Assembly (NCBI GenBank): GCA_019424865.1
Contig: JAHYYS010000009.1
Coordinates: 1-45,183 of the forward strand
Source: a bacterium
Lineage (GTDB): Bacteria; Bacillota; Clostridia; Oscillospirales; Oscillospiraceae
Direction of reading: 5' to 3'
DNA: 45,183 nucleotides
Within the stretch, counting starts at the first letter, position 1. Each line of letters begins with the position of its first letter. Both the position numbers and the translations under genes were made by a program. The notes beneath the pieces were generated by a model. It was not told where the DNA came from and did no database searches. It saw nothing but the letters and a program-made list of their open reading frames with translations. Positions 1 to 7,648 of the stretch are shown here, piece after piece.

Positions 1-345
1 GGGACATTATCCCGCCGGTTGCCGCCTGGGTATGGTGGTTTGGGGATGTTTCGCCGGCGGGCGCACACTGTGCGCCCCTACGGGGGACGGATACGAGAGG
101 CGCAATTGTGGACCCGGCGGGCGGCTGATAGCCGCCCCTACGAGGGTACAGGGCATTGTGCCCCGGGGGCGAGGGGACATTATCCCGCCGGTTGCCGCCT
201 GGGTATGGTGGTTTGGGGATGTTTCGCCTGCGGGCGCACAGGGTGCGCCCCTGCGGGGGACAGATACGAGGGGCGCAATCATGGGCCAGGCGGGCGGCTG
301 ACAGCCGCCCCTACGGGGGATACAGAGCATGGTACGCAGGAGTGA
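1..345. repeat. Two tandem ~173-bp units containing short palindromes
   Basis: The sequence from 1 restarts at 174 and the two units are clearly alike over most of their length. Each unit carries two palindromic modules: a GGGCGCAC...GTGCGCCC type (about 60-78 and 233-251) and a GGGCGGCT...AGCCGCCC type (about 119-137 and 293-311), each followed by a CCCCTACG-like tail. The 450 bases before dtd contain no convincing gene; the reading frames that cross them are low-complexity and run over the repeats in several frames. The layout resembles REP/BIME-type intergenic repeats. No function can be read from the sequence. Confidence 0.8.
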
Positions 346-450
346 TGTCTCCTGACAGGCGAGACAGACTGCATGCGGCGGGATGGCGGCGGCACAGCGC
401 CGCCCGCCGCCGCGGAGCTGGAAGAATCAAACAGAAGGACGTGAAGGGCA

Positions 451-894
451 GTGCGCGCAGTTGTGACAAGAGTTTCCTCCGCCTCCGTTTCCATCGGGGG
501 ACAGACGGCGGGGGCCATTGACCGGGGCTATCTGGTCCTGCTGGGGGTGGGCCCGGACGACACCCAGGCCGTGGCCGACAAGCTGGCGGACAAGATCTGC
601 AACCTGCGGGTCTTTGAGGACGAGAACGGCAAGATGAATTTAAACCTGGAGCAGGCGGGGGGCGCCATCCTGGTGGTGTCCCAGTTCACCCTGTATGCAG
701 ACACCTCCTCCCGCCGCCCCGGCTTTTCCCACGCGGCCAAGCCCGAGCTGGCCATTCCCCTGTACGAGCGGTTTATGGAGGCCTGCCGCGCCCGGGGCTT
801 CCGGGTGGAGCACGGGGAGTTCGGCGCGGACATGCAGGTGGCCTCGGTGAACGACGGGCCGGTGACCATCTTATTCGATACGGATCAAAAGTAG
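451..894 (+). CDS. dtd: D-aminoacyl-tRNA deacylase
   Basis: This is a 147-residue protein, the normal length for DTD. It hydrolyses D-amino acids (and mischarged glycine) from tRNA in the cytoplasm. The N-terminus MRAVVTRVSSASVSI, the central SQFTLYADTS stretch (family SQFTLxAD motif) and the C-terminal NDGPVTI segment (family NxGPVT motif) form the DTD active site. The start is GTG at 451, with AGAAGGA and GAAGGGC just upstream. The stop codon at 892-894 is immediately followed by, and partly lies in, a GGGCGCAC palindrome. An MBL-fold hydrolase follows 86 bases later on the same strand. The identification is secure from the motifs. Confidence 0.96.
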   Translation: MRAVVTRVSSASVSIGGQTAGAIDRGYLVLLGVGPDDTQAVADKLADKICNLRVFEDENGKMNLNLEQAGGAILVVSQFTLYADTSSRRPGFSHAAKPELAIPLYERFMEACRARGFRVEHGEFGADMQVASVNDGPVTILFDTDQK

Positions 895-957
895 GGGCGC
901 ACAGGGTGCGCCCGGGAGACACCGGTTCAGGAAGGCGGGCGCACCCTGTGCGCCCCC
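892..957. repeat. Pair of GGGCGCAC palindromes after dtd
   Basis: Two 19-base palindromic modules (about 898-916 and 938-956) fill the gap between dtd and the MBL gene. They are of the same type as those at 60-78 and 233-251. The second is the reverse complement of the first in its central bases, so the pair could fold into one long hairpin. It may act as a transcript-end structure for dtd; no U-tract follows. Confidence 0.7.
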
Positions 958-980
958 GCAGGAATTTGGAGGTATTGCAC

Positions 981-1595
981 ATGAAAGTCAAAGTGATGCA
1001 GGTGGGCCCCATCGGCACCAACTGCTATATCCTGGAGGACGAGACCACCAACAAGGCCGCCGTCATTGACCCCGGGGACGAGGCGGATCGGATCTGGAAG
1101 GTTCTGCAGGAGGACGGCGCGGAGGTGGAGTACATCCTCCTCACCCACGGCCACTACGACCACACCACCGGGGTGCCGGAGCTGAAAAAGCACATCCCCC
1201 AGGCCCAGGTGTATATCCACCGGGCGGACGCCAACGGGGCGGGCTCCAGCCTGTTCCCCCTGGCCAGCCAGGTGCCCGACCTGCGCAATTACGGCGAGGG
1301 GGACACCCTGACGCTGGGCTCCCTCACCATCCAGGTGCTGGAGACCCCGGGCCACTCCCCCGGCTCCGTCACCCTGAAGGTGGGGGATGTGCTGTTCACC
1401 GGGGACACCCTGTTCTGCGGCTCCATGGGCCGCACCGACTTTGCGGGGGGCAGCTATGAGCAGATCATGGCCTCGCTGAAGCGGCTGGGCCAGCTGGAGG
1501 GGGACTTCCACGTGTGCCCCGGCCACGACGCCACCTCCACCCTGGCCCGGGAGCGGCAGTATAACCCCTTCCTGCGGGAGGCCATGGCCCACTGA
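981..1595 (+). CDS. MBL-fold hydrolase (glyoxalase II-like)
   Basis: A 204-residue metallo-beta-lactamase-fold hydrolase of the YcbL/GloB-like group. The zinc-binding motif is visible as THGHYDHTTG (HxHxDH) near residue 53. Further metal ligands appear as ETPGHSPGS, FTGDTLF and the C-terminal CPGHDATST. It probably hydrolyses a thioester such as a glutathione- or bacillithiol-type adduct, but the substrate cannot be read from sequence. I chose ATG 981 because TTGGAGG lies at 966-972; an upstream in-frame extension would read through the palindromic repeat. It is downstream of dtd on the same strand. Confidence 0.93.
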   Translation: MKVKVMQVGPIGTNCYILEDETTNKAAVIDPGDEADRIWKVLQEDGAEVEYILLTHGHYDHTTGVPELKKHIPQAQVYIHRADANGAGSSLFPLASQVPDLRNYGEGDTLTLGSLTIQVLETPGHSPGSVTLKVGDVLFTGDTLFCGSMGRTDFAGGSYEQIMASLKRLGQLEGDFHVCPGHDATSTLARERQYNPFLREAMAH

Positions 1596-1599
1596 GGGG

Positions 1600-1872
1600 T
1601 TACCGCCCCTCCCCCAGCGCCGCCAGCACCTCCCGGCGCAGCCGGAGGCCGAACAGGTAGAAGGCCCGCTCCTCCGCGGCGATATAGCGGTTGAGCAGGT
1701 CCTCATAGAGGAGGTAGCGCTGCGGGCCCAGCAGCTGTTCCACCTCGCCGGCGGCCTGGAGATAGGCCTGCTGGGCCTGCACATAGTCCGGCAGGCCCTG
1801 GCAGAAGCGGAAGATCTCCTGGGGCAGCTGGGGGTTTTCGGTGAAGAGGGCGCGCAAAATTTCCATCTGCAT
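1600..1872 (-). CDS. Small DUF6809-like protein
   Basis: A 90-residue mostly helical protein. The tail YIAAEERAFYLFGLRLRREVLAAL resembles in layout the C-terminal signature of DUF6809 (an acidic stretch followed by FxxGxRLG-like residues), a family of small phage- and Clostridia-associated proteins of unknown role. The start ATG at 1872 has GAGGT eight bases upstream; longer starts run into the palindromes. It is divergent from the XRE regulator at 1947, and the two share a 75-base intergenic region of nested inverted repeats, so joint control by that regulator is likely. Function unknown; the family call is by pattern only. Confidence 0.7.
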   Translation of the reverse strand: MQMEILRALFTENPQLPQEIFRFCQGLPDYVQAQQAYLQAAGEVEQLLGPQRYLLYEDLLNRYIAAEERAFYLFGLRLRREVLAALGEGR

Positions 1873-1928
1873 ATAATATGACCTCAACATGCAACTTGTG
1901 GTCATATTATAGTACGACCATAAGTTGC
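1873..1928. promoter_or_regulatory. Overlapping operator palindromes between DUF6809 gene and XRE gene
   Basis: A perfect 11-bp inverted repeat has arms ATAATATGACC (1873-1883) and GGTCATATTAT (1900-1910). A second, interlocking one has arms GCAACTTGTGGTC (1891-1903) and GACCATAAGTTGC (1916-1928), matching at 12 of 13 positions. They share GGTC(AT) half-sites and cover the divergent promoter region. They are best read as operators of the adjacent XRE repressor. Confidence 0.75.
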
Positions 1929-1946
1929 GTGTCAAGAGGGGATATT

Positions 1947-2168
1947 ATGTCGGACTTGAGTGACCGGCTCCGCACGTTGCGGAGGGAGCGAAATTTAAAG
2001 CAGCAGGATATGGCGGACCGGTTTGGTCAGTCGCTGCGGGCGTATCAGTATTACGAGGCGGGGACCCGCCGGCCTGAATATCAGCATCTGCTGGATTTGG
2101 CCGACTTTTTTGATGTGAGCCTGGACTATCTCACGGGCCGCAGCGAGACCCGGACGCGGCAGCCGTAA
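1947..2168 (+). CDS. XRE-family helix-turn-helix regulator
   Basis: A 73-residue stand-alone HTH_3 domain. LKQQDMADRFGQSLRAYQYYE is the turn-helix segment, and DFFDVSLDYLTGRS is the typical end of Cro/CI-like domains in Firmicutes. No other domain is present. The start ATG 1947 follows AGAGGGG. It is divergent from the DUF6809-like gene across the palindromes at 1873-1928, so autoregulation together with control of that neighbour is likely. hemZ begins 64 bases downstream. Confidence 0.9.
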   Translation: MSDLSDRLRTLRRERNLKQQDMADRFGQSLRAYQYYEAGTRRPEYQHLLDLADFFDVSLDYLTGRSETRTRQP

Positions 2169-2232
2169 CAGGGCAAAGAGGGTGCAGCGGCCCGGGGCCC
2201 TTTACAGCAGCGGCCGCCCAGGAGGGGGAAGC

Positions 2233-3738
2233 ATGAAACTCTATTTTCAGGAAAGTGAACACTGGCAGCCGGAGCGCTATCACTATGCGGCGGAGCAGAT
2301 GATGCTCACCCTGTTCCCCGGGGAGCGGCCGGAATATCCCCAGGAGTCCCCCGCGCCGGAGGAGAATTGGGTGCTGTTCCAGCTGGCACGGGACGCAGGC
2401 ACCGCCCGCATCGCCGCGCTGGTGTGCCGGGCGGGGCGGCAGGCACGGGGGGAGGACAGCTTTCCCGCCGCCGCCCTGGACGAGACGCCGGAAAAGGTCT
2501 ATCACGTGGTGCAGCACGCATTGAAGATGGCCTTTTACCGGGCGGGCACCACCCTGCTGGGCCGCGAGCCCCCCTGGGGGGCCCTCACCGGGGTGCGGCC
2601 GGTGAAGCTGCCCACCCGCAGCCTGCGGGCGGGGGCCTCCCCCGACCAGGCCTGCCGGGAGCTGGAGCGGGAGTACCGGGTCTCCCCCGTCCGGGCCCGG
2701 CTGGCGGTGGACTGTGCCCAGGCCAGCCTGGAGGCGGACCGGCGGCTGGAGCCGGGGCAGGTGTCGGTGTACATCGGCGTCCCCTTCTGCCCCACCCGGT
2801 GCGCCTACTGCTCCTTTGTGTCCGCCGACGTGGGCCGGACGCTGAAGCTGGTGGAGCCCTATCTGGAGGGGGTCCTGTCCGAGCTGGCCGAGACGGGGCG
2901 GGTGCTGCGCCGGGCGGGGCTGGAGGTGCGCACCCTGTACATGGGGGGCGGAACCCCCACCACTCTGTCCGCCGGGCAGCTGGACCGGCTGCTCGCGGCG
3001 GCCCAGGCGCATCTTCCCCTGGAGCACTGCGTAGAATATACGGTGGAGGCCGGCCGGCCCGACACCATTACCCGGGAAAAGCTGGAGGTGCTGCGCTCCC
3101 GGGGCATCGGCCGCATCTCCATCAACCCCCAGACCCTGGAGGGGGAGGTGCTGGCCGCCATCGGCCGCAGGCACGCCCCGGGGGAGATCTTCTCCGCCTA
3201 TGCCCTGGCCCGGCAGGTGGGCTTTGCCTGCATCAACATGGATTTGATTGCCGGACTGCCCCGGGACAGCTTCGACGGCTTCCGCCGCTCCCTGGAGGGG
3301 GTGCTGGAGCTGGGGCCGGAGAACATCACCGTGCACACCCTGGCCCTGAAGAAGGGGTCCCGGCTGATGGACGGGGCCCGGGAGGGGGAGCGCGTGCTGC
3401 CCGGCGGGGCGGAGACCGCCCGGATGCTGGATTTCTCCCTGAAGGCGCTGCGGGGGGCGGGGTATCAGCCCTATTACCTCTACCGGCAGAAATATATGTC
3501 GGGCGCCCTGGAGAACGTGGGCTGGGCCCGGCCCGGCACCGAGAGCCTTTACAACATTGCCATGATGGAGGAGCTGCACACCGTGGTCTCCGTCGGGGGC
3601 GGCGGGGTGACCAAGCTGGTGGACCGGGCGGGGGGCAGGATTGTCCGCCTGCCCAACCCCAAGTACCCCCACGACTATCTGGCCTCCCTGGACAAGGTGC
3701 TGGCCCAGAAACAGGAGATCGGGGCGTTTTATCAATGA
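2233..3738 (+). CDS. hemZ: Coproporphyrinogen dehydrogenase HemZ-type radical SAM protein
   Basis: A 501-residue oxygen-independent coproporphyrinogen III oxidase-like radical SAM enzyme of the HemZ subfamily. The 4Fe-4S/SAM cluster motif is PFCPTRCAYCSF (CxxxCxxC) near residues 185-192. The MGGGTPTTL motif and the HTLALKKGS segment are typical of the HemN/HemZ group. The ~160-residue N-terminal extension before the cysteines also fits HemZ. In Clostridia this protein usually stands apart from a full heme operon, so its physiological substrate is open. The start ATG 2233 follows AGGAGG at 2220-2225. The nucleoside kinase gene follows after 36 bases, probably in the same transcript. Confidence 0.92.
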   Translation: MKLYFQESEHWQPERYHYAAEQMMLTLFPGERPEYPQESPAPEENWVLFQLARDAGTARIAALVCRAGRQARGEDSFPAAALDETPEKVYHVVQHALKMAFYRAGTTLLGREPPWGALTGVRPVKLPTRSLRAGASPDQACRELEREYRVSPVRARLAVDCAQASLEADRRLEPGQVSVYIGVPFCPTRCAYCSFVSADVGRTLKLVEPYLEGVLSELAETGRVLRRAGLEVRTLYMGGGTPTTLSAGQLDRLLAAAQAHLPLEHCVEYTVEAGRPDTITREKLEVLRSRGIGRISINPQTLEGEVLAAIGRRHAPGEIFSAYALARQVGFACINMDLIAGLPRDSFDGFRRSLEGVLELGPENITVHTLALKKGSRLMDGAREGERVLPGGAETARMLDFSLKALRGAGYQPYYLYRQKYMSGALENVGWARPGTESLYNIAMMEELHTVVSVGGGGVTKLVDRAGGRIVRLPNPKYPHDYLASLDKVLAQKQEIGAFYQ

Positions 3739-3774
3739 GCGGCGCGCCGCTCCATACGGAAAGGAGCCCATAAG

Positions 3775-4713
3775 ATGGCGTATCAACTGCAGGAAATCAA
3801 CAAGCGGATTCAGACGGACGTGGAGGAATTTCTGGCCGAGTGCGACGCGAGCTATGCCCAGCGGGTCTCCCTGGCGGCGGACAAGATTTTAGCCAATCTG
3901 GAGCGCAGCCCCATTGTCCTGCTCTCCGGCCCCTCCGGGTCGGGCAAGACCACCACGGCCATGAAAATTGCCGAGGAGCTGCAGCGGCGGGGGGTGAACT
4001 CCCGGGCGGTGGCCCTGGACAACTATTTCAAGACCCTGAACCGGAAGACCGCGCCCCGCACCCCGGAGGGGGACATTGACTATGAGTCCCCCCTGTGCCT
4101 GGACATGGATCTGCTGGATGAGCACTTCTGGGCCCTGTCCCGGGGGGAGGAGATTGTCATCCCCAAGTTTGAGTTTGCCCGCCAGATGCGCAACGACTCC
4201 CTGGGCACGCCCATGAAGCTGGAGAAGAACGAGATCGCCATTTTCGAGGGCATCCACGCCCTGAACGACGACATTGCCGGCCGCCACCCGGAGGCCACCA
4301 AGCTGTATATCTCCGCCCGGTCCAACGTGAACGAGGGGGCCGTGCTGCGCTTCAAGGGCACCTGGATGCGGCTGACCCGCCGGGCCGTCCGGGATTACAG
4401 CTTCCGGGGCACCGAGGTGGGCGAGACGCTGGAGATGTGGGCCAACGTGCGCCGGGGGGAAAAGCTGTACATCTCCCCCTATAAAAACCGGGCGGATATT
4501 ATCTTCGACTCCTCCCTGCCCTATGAGGTGTCGGTGATGCGCAACTACGCCGTCCCCCTGCTGCGGGCGGTGCCGGAGGAGAACGACCGGCACGACGAGC
4601 TGCTGCAGCTGATTGACGCCTTTCAGTATTTCGAGCCCATCGACCCCAAGCTGGTGGCCCGGGACTCTCTGCTGCGGGAGTTTATCGGGGGCGGGAGCTA
4701 TAAGTATCACTGA
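3775..4713 (+). CDS. Nucleoside kinase (uridine kinase / phosphoribulokinase family)
   Basis: A 312-residue cytosolic P-loop kinase. The Walker A motif GPSGSGKTTT is near residue 52. LDNYF (family DxxYF/DDYY motif), the following DxDYESPLCLDMDLL stretch and EGIHALND (family EGIHxLN) match the uridine kinase/PRK family. The ~45-residue N-terminal helical extension is typical of the Clostridia nucleoside kinases that are annotated as uridine kinase but not tested. The start ATG 3775 has AAGGAG upstream. It follows hemZ closely and is separated from the glucosidase by 65 bases. Confidence 0.88.
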   Translation: MAYQLQEINKRIQTDVEEFLAECDASYAQRVSLAADKILANLERSPIVLLSGPSGSGKTTTAMKIAEELQRRGVNSRAVALDNYFKTLNRKTAPRTPEGDIDYESPLCLDMDLLDEHFWALSRGEEIVIPKFEFARQMRNDSLGTPMKLEKNEIAIFEGIHALNDDIAGRHPEATKLYISARSNVNEGAVLRFKGTWMRLTRRAVRDYSFRGTEVGETLEMWANVRRGEKLYISPYKNRADIIFDSSLPYEVSVMRNYAVPLLRAVPEENDRHDELLQLIDAFQYFEPIDPKLVARDSLLREFIGGGSYKYH

Positions 4714-4778
4714 AGCGGCCAAACTTCCGGCGTAGACGGCTATACCCTACTTTTTGTGTTGTTGTGGAGTGATTTTTT

Positions 4779-6674
4779 TTGACCTATCAGCCAATCTATA
4801 ACGCCCGGGACCCCAGGTACAAGACCCCCTATGGGGCGGTGCCCGCGGGGACGCGCGTGGCGTTTACCCTCCGCCCGCCCCGGAACCTGGGCTTTTCCCA
4901 GGCCAGCCTGACCGCCCAGTTTGAGAGCCGGGACGGCCAGACGGTGACCCTTCCGGCGCCCTGGCGGGATCTGGAGCTGGGCGTGGATCTGTTTCAGGCG
5001 GAGCTGGATGTGGGGGACTATGTGGGGCTGATCTGGTACTCCTTTACCCTGGAGGGGCTGGACGGCCGGAAGCAGGAGCTGGGGCCCTATCAGCTCACCG
5101 TCTATGACGGCAGCGAGGCCGTCCCCGGCTGGTTCGGCGAGGGGATGACCTATCAGATCTTCCCCGACCGCTTTCTGCGCAGCCGCATCCCCGACCCCGC
5201 CGGCATGGTGGGGGGCCGGTGGGTCCACCAGAGCTGGGAGGAGATGCCCGAGCACCGCCCCGACCACCGGGGCGAGGTGCGCAACCGGGATTTCTTCGGC
5301 GGCGACCTGCCGGGCGTGGTGGAAAAGCTGGATTATCTGAAGGACCTGGGGGTGGAGACCCTCTACTTCAACCCCATCTTTGAGGCGGCGGAGAACCACC
5401 GCTACGGCACCGCCGACTATGACAAAATTGACCCCATGCTGGGGACCAACGCCGATTTCTCCCGCCTGTGCGACGAGGCCCACAAGCGGGGCATGCGGGT
5501 GATGCTGGACGGGGTGTTCAACCACACCGGCTTTGTCAGCCGCTATTTCAACGGGGACGGCTTTTACCCGGACGTGGGGGCCTGCCAGAGCTGGGACTCC
5601 CCCTACCGCCCCTGGTTCAACTTCATCGAGTGGCCCCGGCGGTATGAGAGCTGGTGGGGCATCTACTCCCTGCCCGCCGTCAACGAGGGCAACCCCGACT
5701 ATCGGAACTTCATCTTCGGCGGGGAAAATTCCGTGGTGCGCCGGTGGCTGCGGGCGGGGGCGGACGGCTGGCGGCTGGACGTGGCCGACGAGCTGCCCGA
5801 CGACTTTGTCCAGGGCATCCACCGGGCCGCCCGGGAGACCAACCCCAACGCGGTGATCATCGGCGAGGTGTGGGAGGACGGCTCCAACAAGGTGGCCTAC
5901 GGGGTGCGGCGCAAGCACATCCTGGGGGGCCACTGCGACGGGCTGATGAACTACCCCCTGCGCAACGCCATCCTCTCCTTCTTCCACGGCGGCGGGGGCG
6001 AGCACTTTGTGGAGGCCATGGAGACCATCCGGGAGAACTATCCCCCCTTTGCCTTCTACTCCGCCATGAACTCCCTGGGCACCCACGACACCCCCCGGAT
6101 CCTCACCCTGCTGGGGGCGGGGGGCGAGTACCGGGACCAGTCCAAGGACTGGCGGGCCCACTTCCGCCTGTCCCCCAAGCAGCGCAGACGGGGCAAGGAC
6201 CTGCTGCGGGCGGCCTCCCTGCTGCTGTTCTGCTTCCCCGGCTCCCCCACCGTCTATTACGGGGACGAGGCGGGGATGGAGGGCTTTGAGGACCCCTTCA
6301 ACCGCCAGACCTACCCCTGGGGCCGGGAGGACCGGGAGCTGCTGGACTGGTTCCGGGCCCTGGGCCGCCTGCGGAAGGAGCACACCGCCCTGCGCCGGGG
6401 GGACATCCGGTATGTGGCGGGCCGGGGTCCGCTGCTGGCCTTTGCCCGCAGCGACGGGCAGGAGACGCTCCTGTGCGCCTTCAACGCCGGGGAGGACCAC
6501 CAGGCCCTGCGCGCCCCGGGGCTGCGGGTGCACCCCGAGCCCCTGCTGGGCCGGGCCCACGTCCAGGAGGACGAGGACGGGCTGAAGCTGGTGCTGCCCC
6601 CCCAGTCGGGCGCCGCCTTTCTGGCGGAGTGGGCCAGGGACAGCGGCCTGGAGGAGGACGCAACCGTCGGTTGA
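4779..6674 (+). CDS. GH13 alpha-glucosidase (neopullulanase / cyclomaltodextrinase type)
   Basis: A 631-residue glycoside hydrolase family 13 enzyme without a signal peptide, so cytosolic. About 120 residues of N-terminal beta-rich (CBM34-like) sequence precede the catalytic barrel. GVFNHTG (about 245), GWRLDVAD with nucleophile Asp (about 334), IIGEVWED with acid/base Glu (about 362) and LGTHDT with the third Asp (about 437) are all intact. It probably degrades imported maltodextrins or cyclodextrins. The TTG start at 4779 is supported by GTGGAGTGA upstream. A hairpin-plus-T terminator follows at 6685-6716. Confidence 0.93.
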   Translation: MTYQPIYNARDPRYKTPYGAVPAGTRVAFTLRPPRNLGFSQASLTAQFESRDGQTVTLPAPWRDLELGVDLFQAELDVGDYVGLIWYSFTLEGLDGRKQELGPYQLTVYDGSEAVPGWFGEGMTYQIFPDRFLRSRIPDPAGMVGGRWVHQSWEEMPEHRPDHRGEVRNRDFFGGDLPGVVEKLDYLKDLGVETLYFNPIFEAAENHRYGTADYDKIDPMLGTNADFSRLCDEAHKRGMRVMLDGVFNHTGFVSRYFNGDGFYPDVGACQSWDSPYRPWFNFIEWPRRYESWWGIYSLPAVNEGNPDYRNFIFGGENSVVRRWLRAGADGWRLDVADELPDDFVQGIHRAARETNPNAVIIGEVWEDGSNKVAYGVRRKHILGGHCDGLMNYPLRNAILSFFHGGGGEHFVEAMETIRENYPPFAFYSAMNSLGTHDTPRILTLLGAGGEYRDQSKDWRAHFRLSPKQRRRGKDLLRAASLLLFCFPGSPTVYYGDEAGMEGFEDPFNRQTYPWGREDRELLDWFRALGRLRKEHTALRRGDIRYVAGRGPLLAFARSDGQETLLCAFNAGEDHQALRAPGLRVHPEPLLGRAHVQEDEDGLKLVLPPQSGAAFLAEWARDSGLEEDATVG

Positions 6675-6699
6675 CACGCTGACAGGGACGGGTGGTAGC
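6661..6699 (+). promoter_or_regulatory. Palindrome-plus-TTGACA site ahead of XRE paralogue 1
   Basis: The palindrome CAACCGTCGGTTG (6661-6673) runs directly into TTGACA (6671-6676). After 17 bases stands GGTAGC (6694-6699), and TATCCTGAAAGCAGAA lies 48 bases from the TTGACA. The same parts at the same distances occur at 7541-7604 before the paralogue. It is probably an operator overlapping a -35 box. Confidence 0.6.
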
Positions 6700-6716
6700 C
6701 GCCGCCCGTCCCTTTT
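6685..6716 (+). terminator. Intrinsic terminator after the GH13 gene
   Basis: The stem GGGACGGG (6685-6692) / CCCGTCCC (6705-6712) is followed by TTTT. It lies downstream of the putative -35 of the next gene, so it could also attenuate that transcript. Confidence 0.65.
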
Positions 6717-6747
6717 GCTATCCTGAAAGCAGAAAGGGGTGTTGTTT

Positions 6748-7518
6748 ATGACGCTGGGCCAGAGAATTCAGGAGCTGCGCAAGGGGTGCGACCTGTCCCA
6801 GGAGGCCCTGGGGGAAAAGCTGGGGGTGTCCCGCCAGGCGGTGTCCCGGTGGGAGATGGACGGGGCGGTGCCCGAGGTGGACAAGCTGATCGCCATGAGC
6901 CGGATTTTCGGAATCAGCCTCAACGACCTGCTCCAGGTGGAGGGGCCGGATTTGCCCGGGGCGGAGCCGGAGCCCGGGCCGGCGGAGGGGGAACCGGCCC
7001 CGGCGGACCAGGGGCCGGGCGGCCCCAAAAAGGGCAGGCTGCTGCCCGCCCTGGCCCTTCTGGCCCTGCTGCTGGGGATTTCCGCCCTGGTCATTTCCCT
7101 CGGGCTCAGCAGCCGGCTGACCCGGCTGGAGCAGCGGATCAGCCAGCTGGAGGCGGCCTCCCCCGCCCTGGACCCGGAGCGGCCCCTGGTGGCCGACTTC
7201 CAGTTTGACCACCAGATAGATGAGATGAGCCGCGTCCGCTACACCTTTCTGCTCACCGCCGCCCAGCAGGCGGAGGGGATGGAGGTGGAGCTCCAGGTGG
7301 TGGACGGGGAAGGCGCGGTGCACCCGGTGGCGCTGTCCTGCCAGGAGGACGGGACGATCTACACCGGGGAGCTGGAGCTGCCCCTCCTGACGGGGCGCTC
7401 CTTTGCGGCCAGCGCCGTCTTCCGGGCAGGCGGGATGGCCTACACCCGGCCGCTGCTGGATGTGACCGTGAGCCGGAGCGGCTGGAGCGGCGAGGTCCTG
7501 TGGACGGAAAAGCCCTGA
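6748..7518 (+). CDS. XRE regulator with membrane anchor, paralogue 1
   Basis: A 256-residue protein. Residues 1-65 form an HTH_3 domain (LSQEALGEKLGVSRQAVSRWE). A Pro/Gly/Glu-rich linker follows, then one transmembrane helix (LLPALALLALLLGISALVISL, about 95-115), a short coiled coil (LTRLEQRISQLEA) and an outside beta-rich domain of ~110 residues. This design, a cytoplasmic DNA-binding head and an extracytoplasmic tail, suggests direct sensing of an envelope signal. ATG 6748 is preferred over GTG 6739 because AAAGGGG lies just upstream. The next gene is a paralogue with the same design and the same upstream palindrome. Confidence 0.87.
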   Translation: MTLGQRIQELRKGCDLSQEALGEKLGVSRQAVSRWEMDGAVPEVDKLIAMSRIFGISLNDLLQVEGPDLPGAEPEPGPAEGEPAPADQGPGGPKKGRLLPALALLALLLGISALVISLGLSSRLTRLEQRISQLEAASPALDPERPLVADFQFDHQIDEMSRVRYTFLLTAAQQAEGMEVELQVVDGEGAVHPVALSCQEDGTIYTGELELPLLTGRSFAASAVFRAGGMAYTRPLLDVTVSRSGWSGEVLWTEKP

Positions 7519-7540
7519 ACCCCCTGGGGCCCAAGGGGTG

Positions 7541-7604
7541 CAACCGGCGGTTGACAAAAAGAACCCGGCGGCTGGTAGCCAAAGGGGGCCCCCGGGGGTA
7601 TGCT
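7541..7604 (+). promoter_or_regulatory. Palindrome-plus-TTGACA site ahead of XRE paralogue 2
   Basis: CAACCGGCGGTTG (7541-7553) overlaps TTGACA (7551-7556). GGTAGC follows after 17 bases (7574-7579), and TATGCTGAAGGCAGAA begins at 7599, 48 bases from TTGACA. All spacings equal those at 6661-6724, while the bases between differ. Confidence 0.6.
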
Positions 7605-7648
7605 GAAGGCAGAAGAGGCGGCAGGGCCGCCGGAAGGAGGCGGAGCAT

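Noticed and set aside
1..345. Possible CRISPR array
   Set aside because: Only two units of ~173 bases, no short repeat/spacer alternation, no cas genes.
4714..4778. Terminator or promoter between the nucleoside kinase and GH13 genes
   Set aside because: I see no stable hairpin with T-run and no clear -35/-10 pair in these 65 bases.
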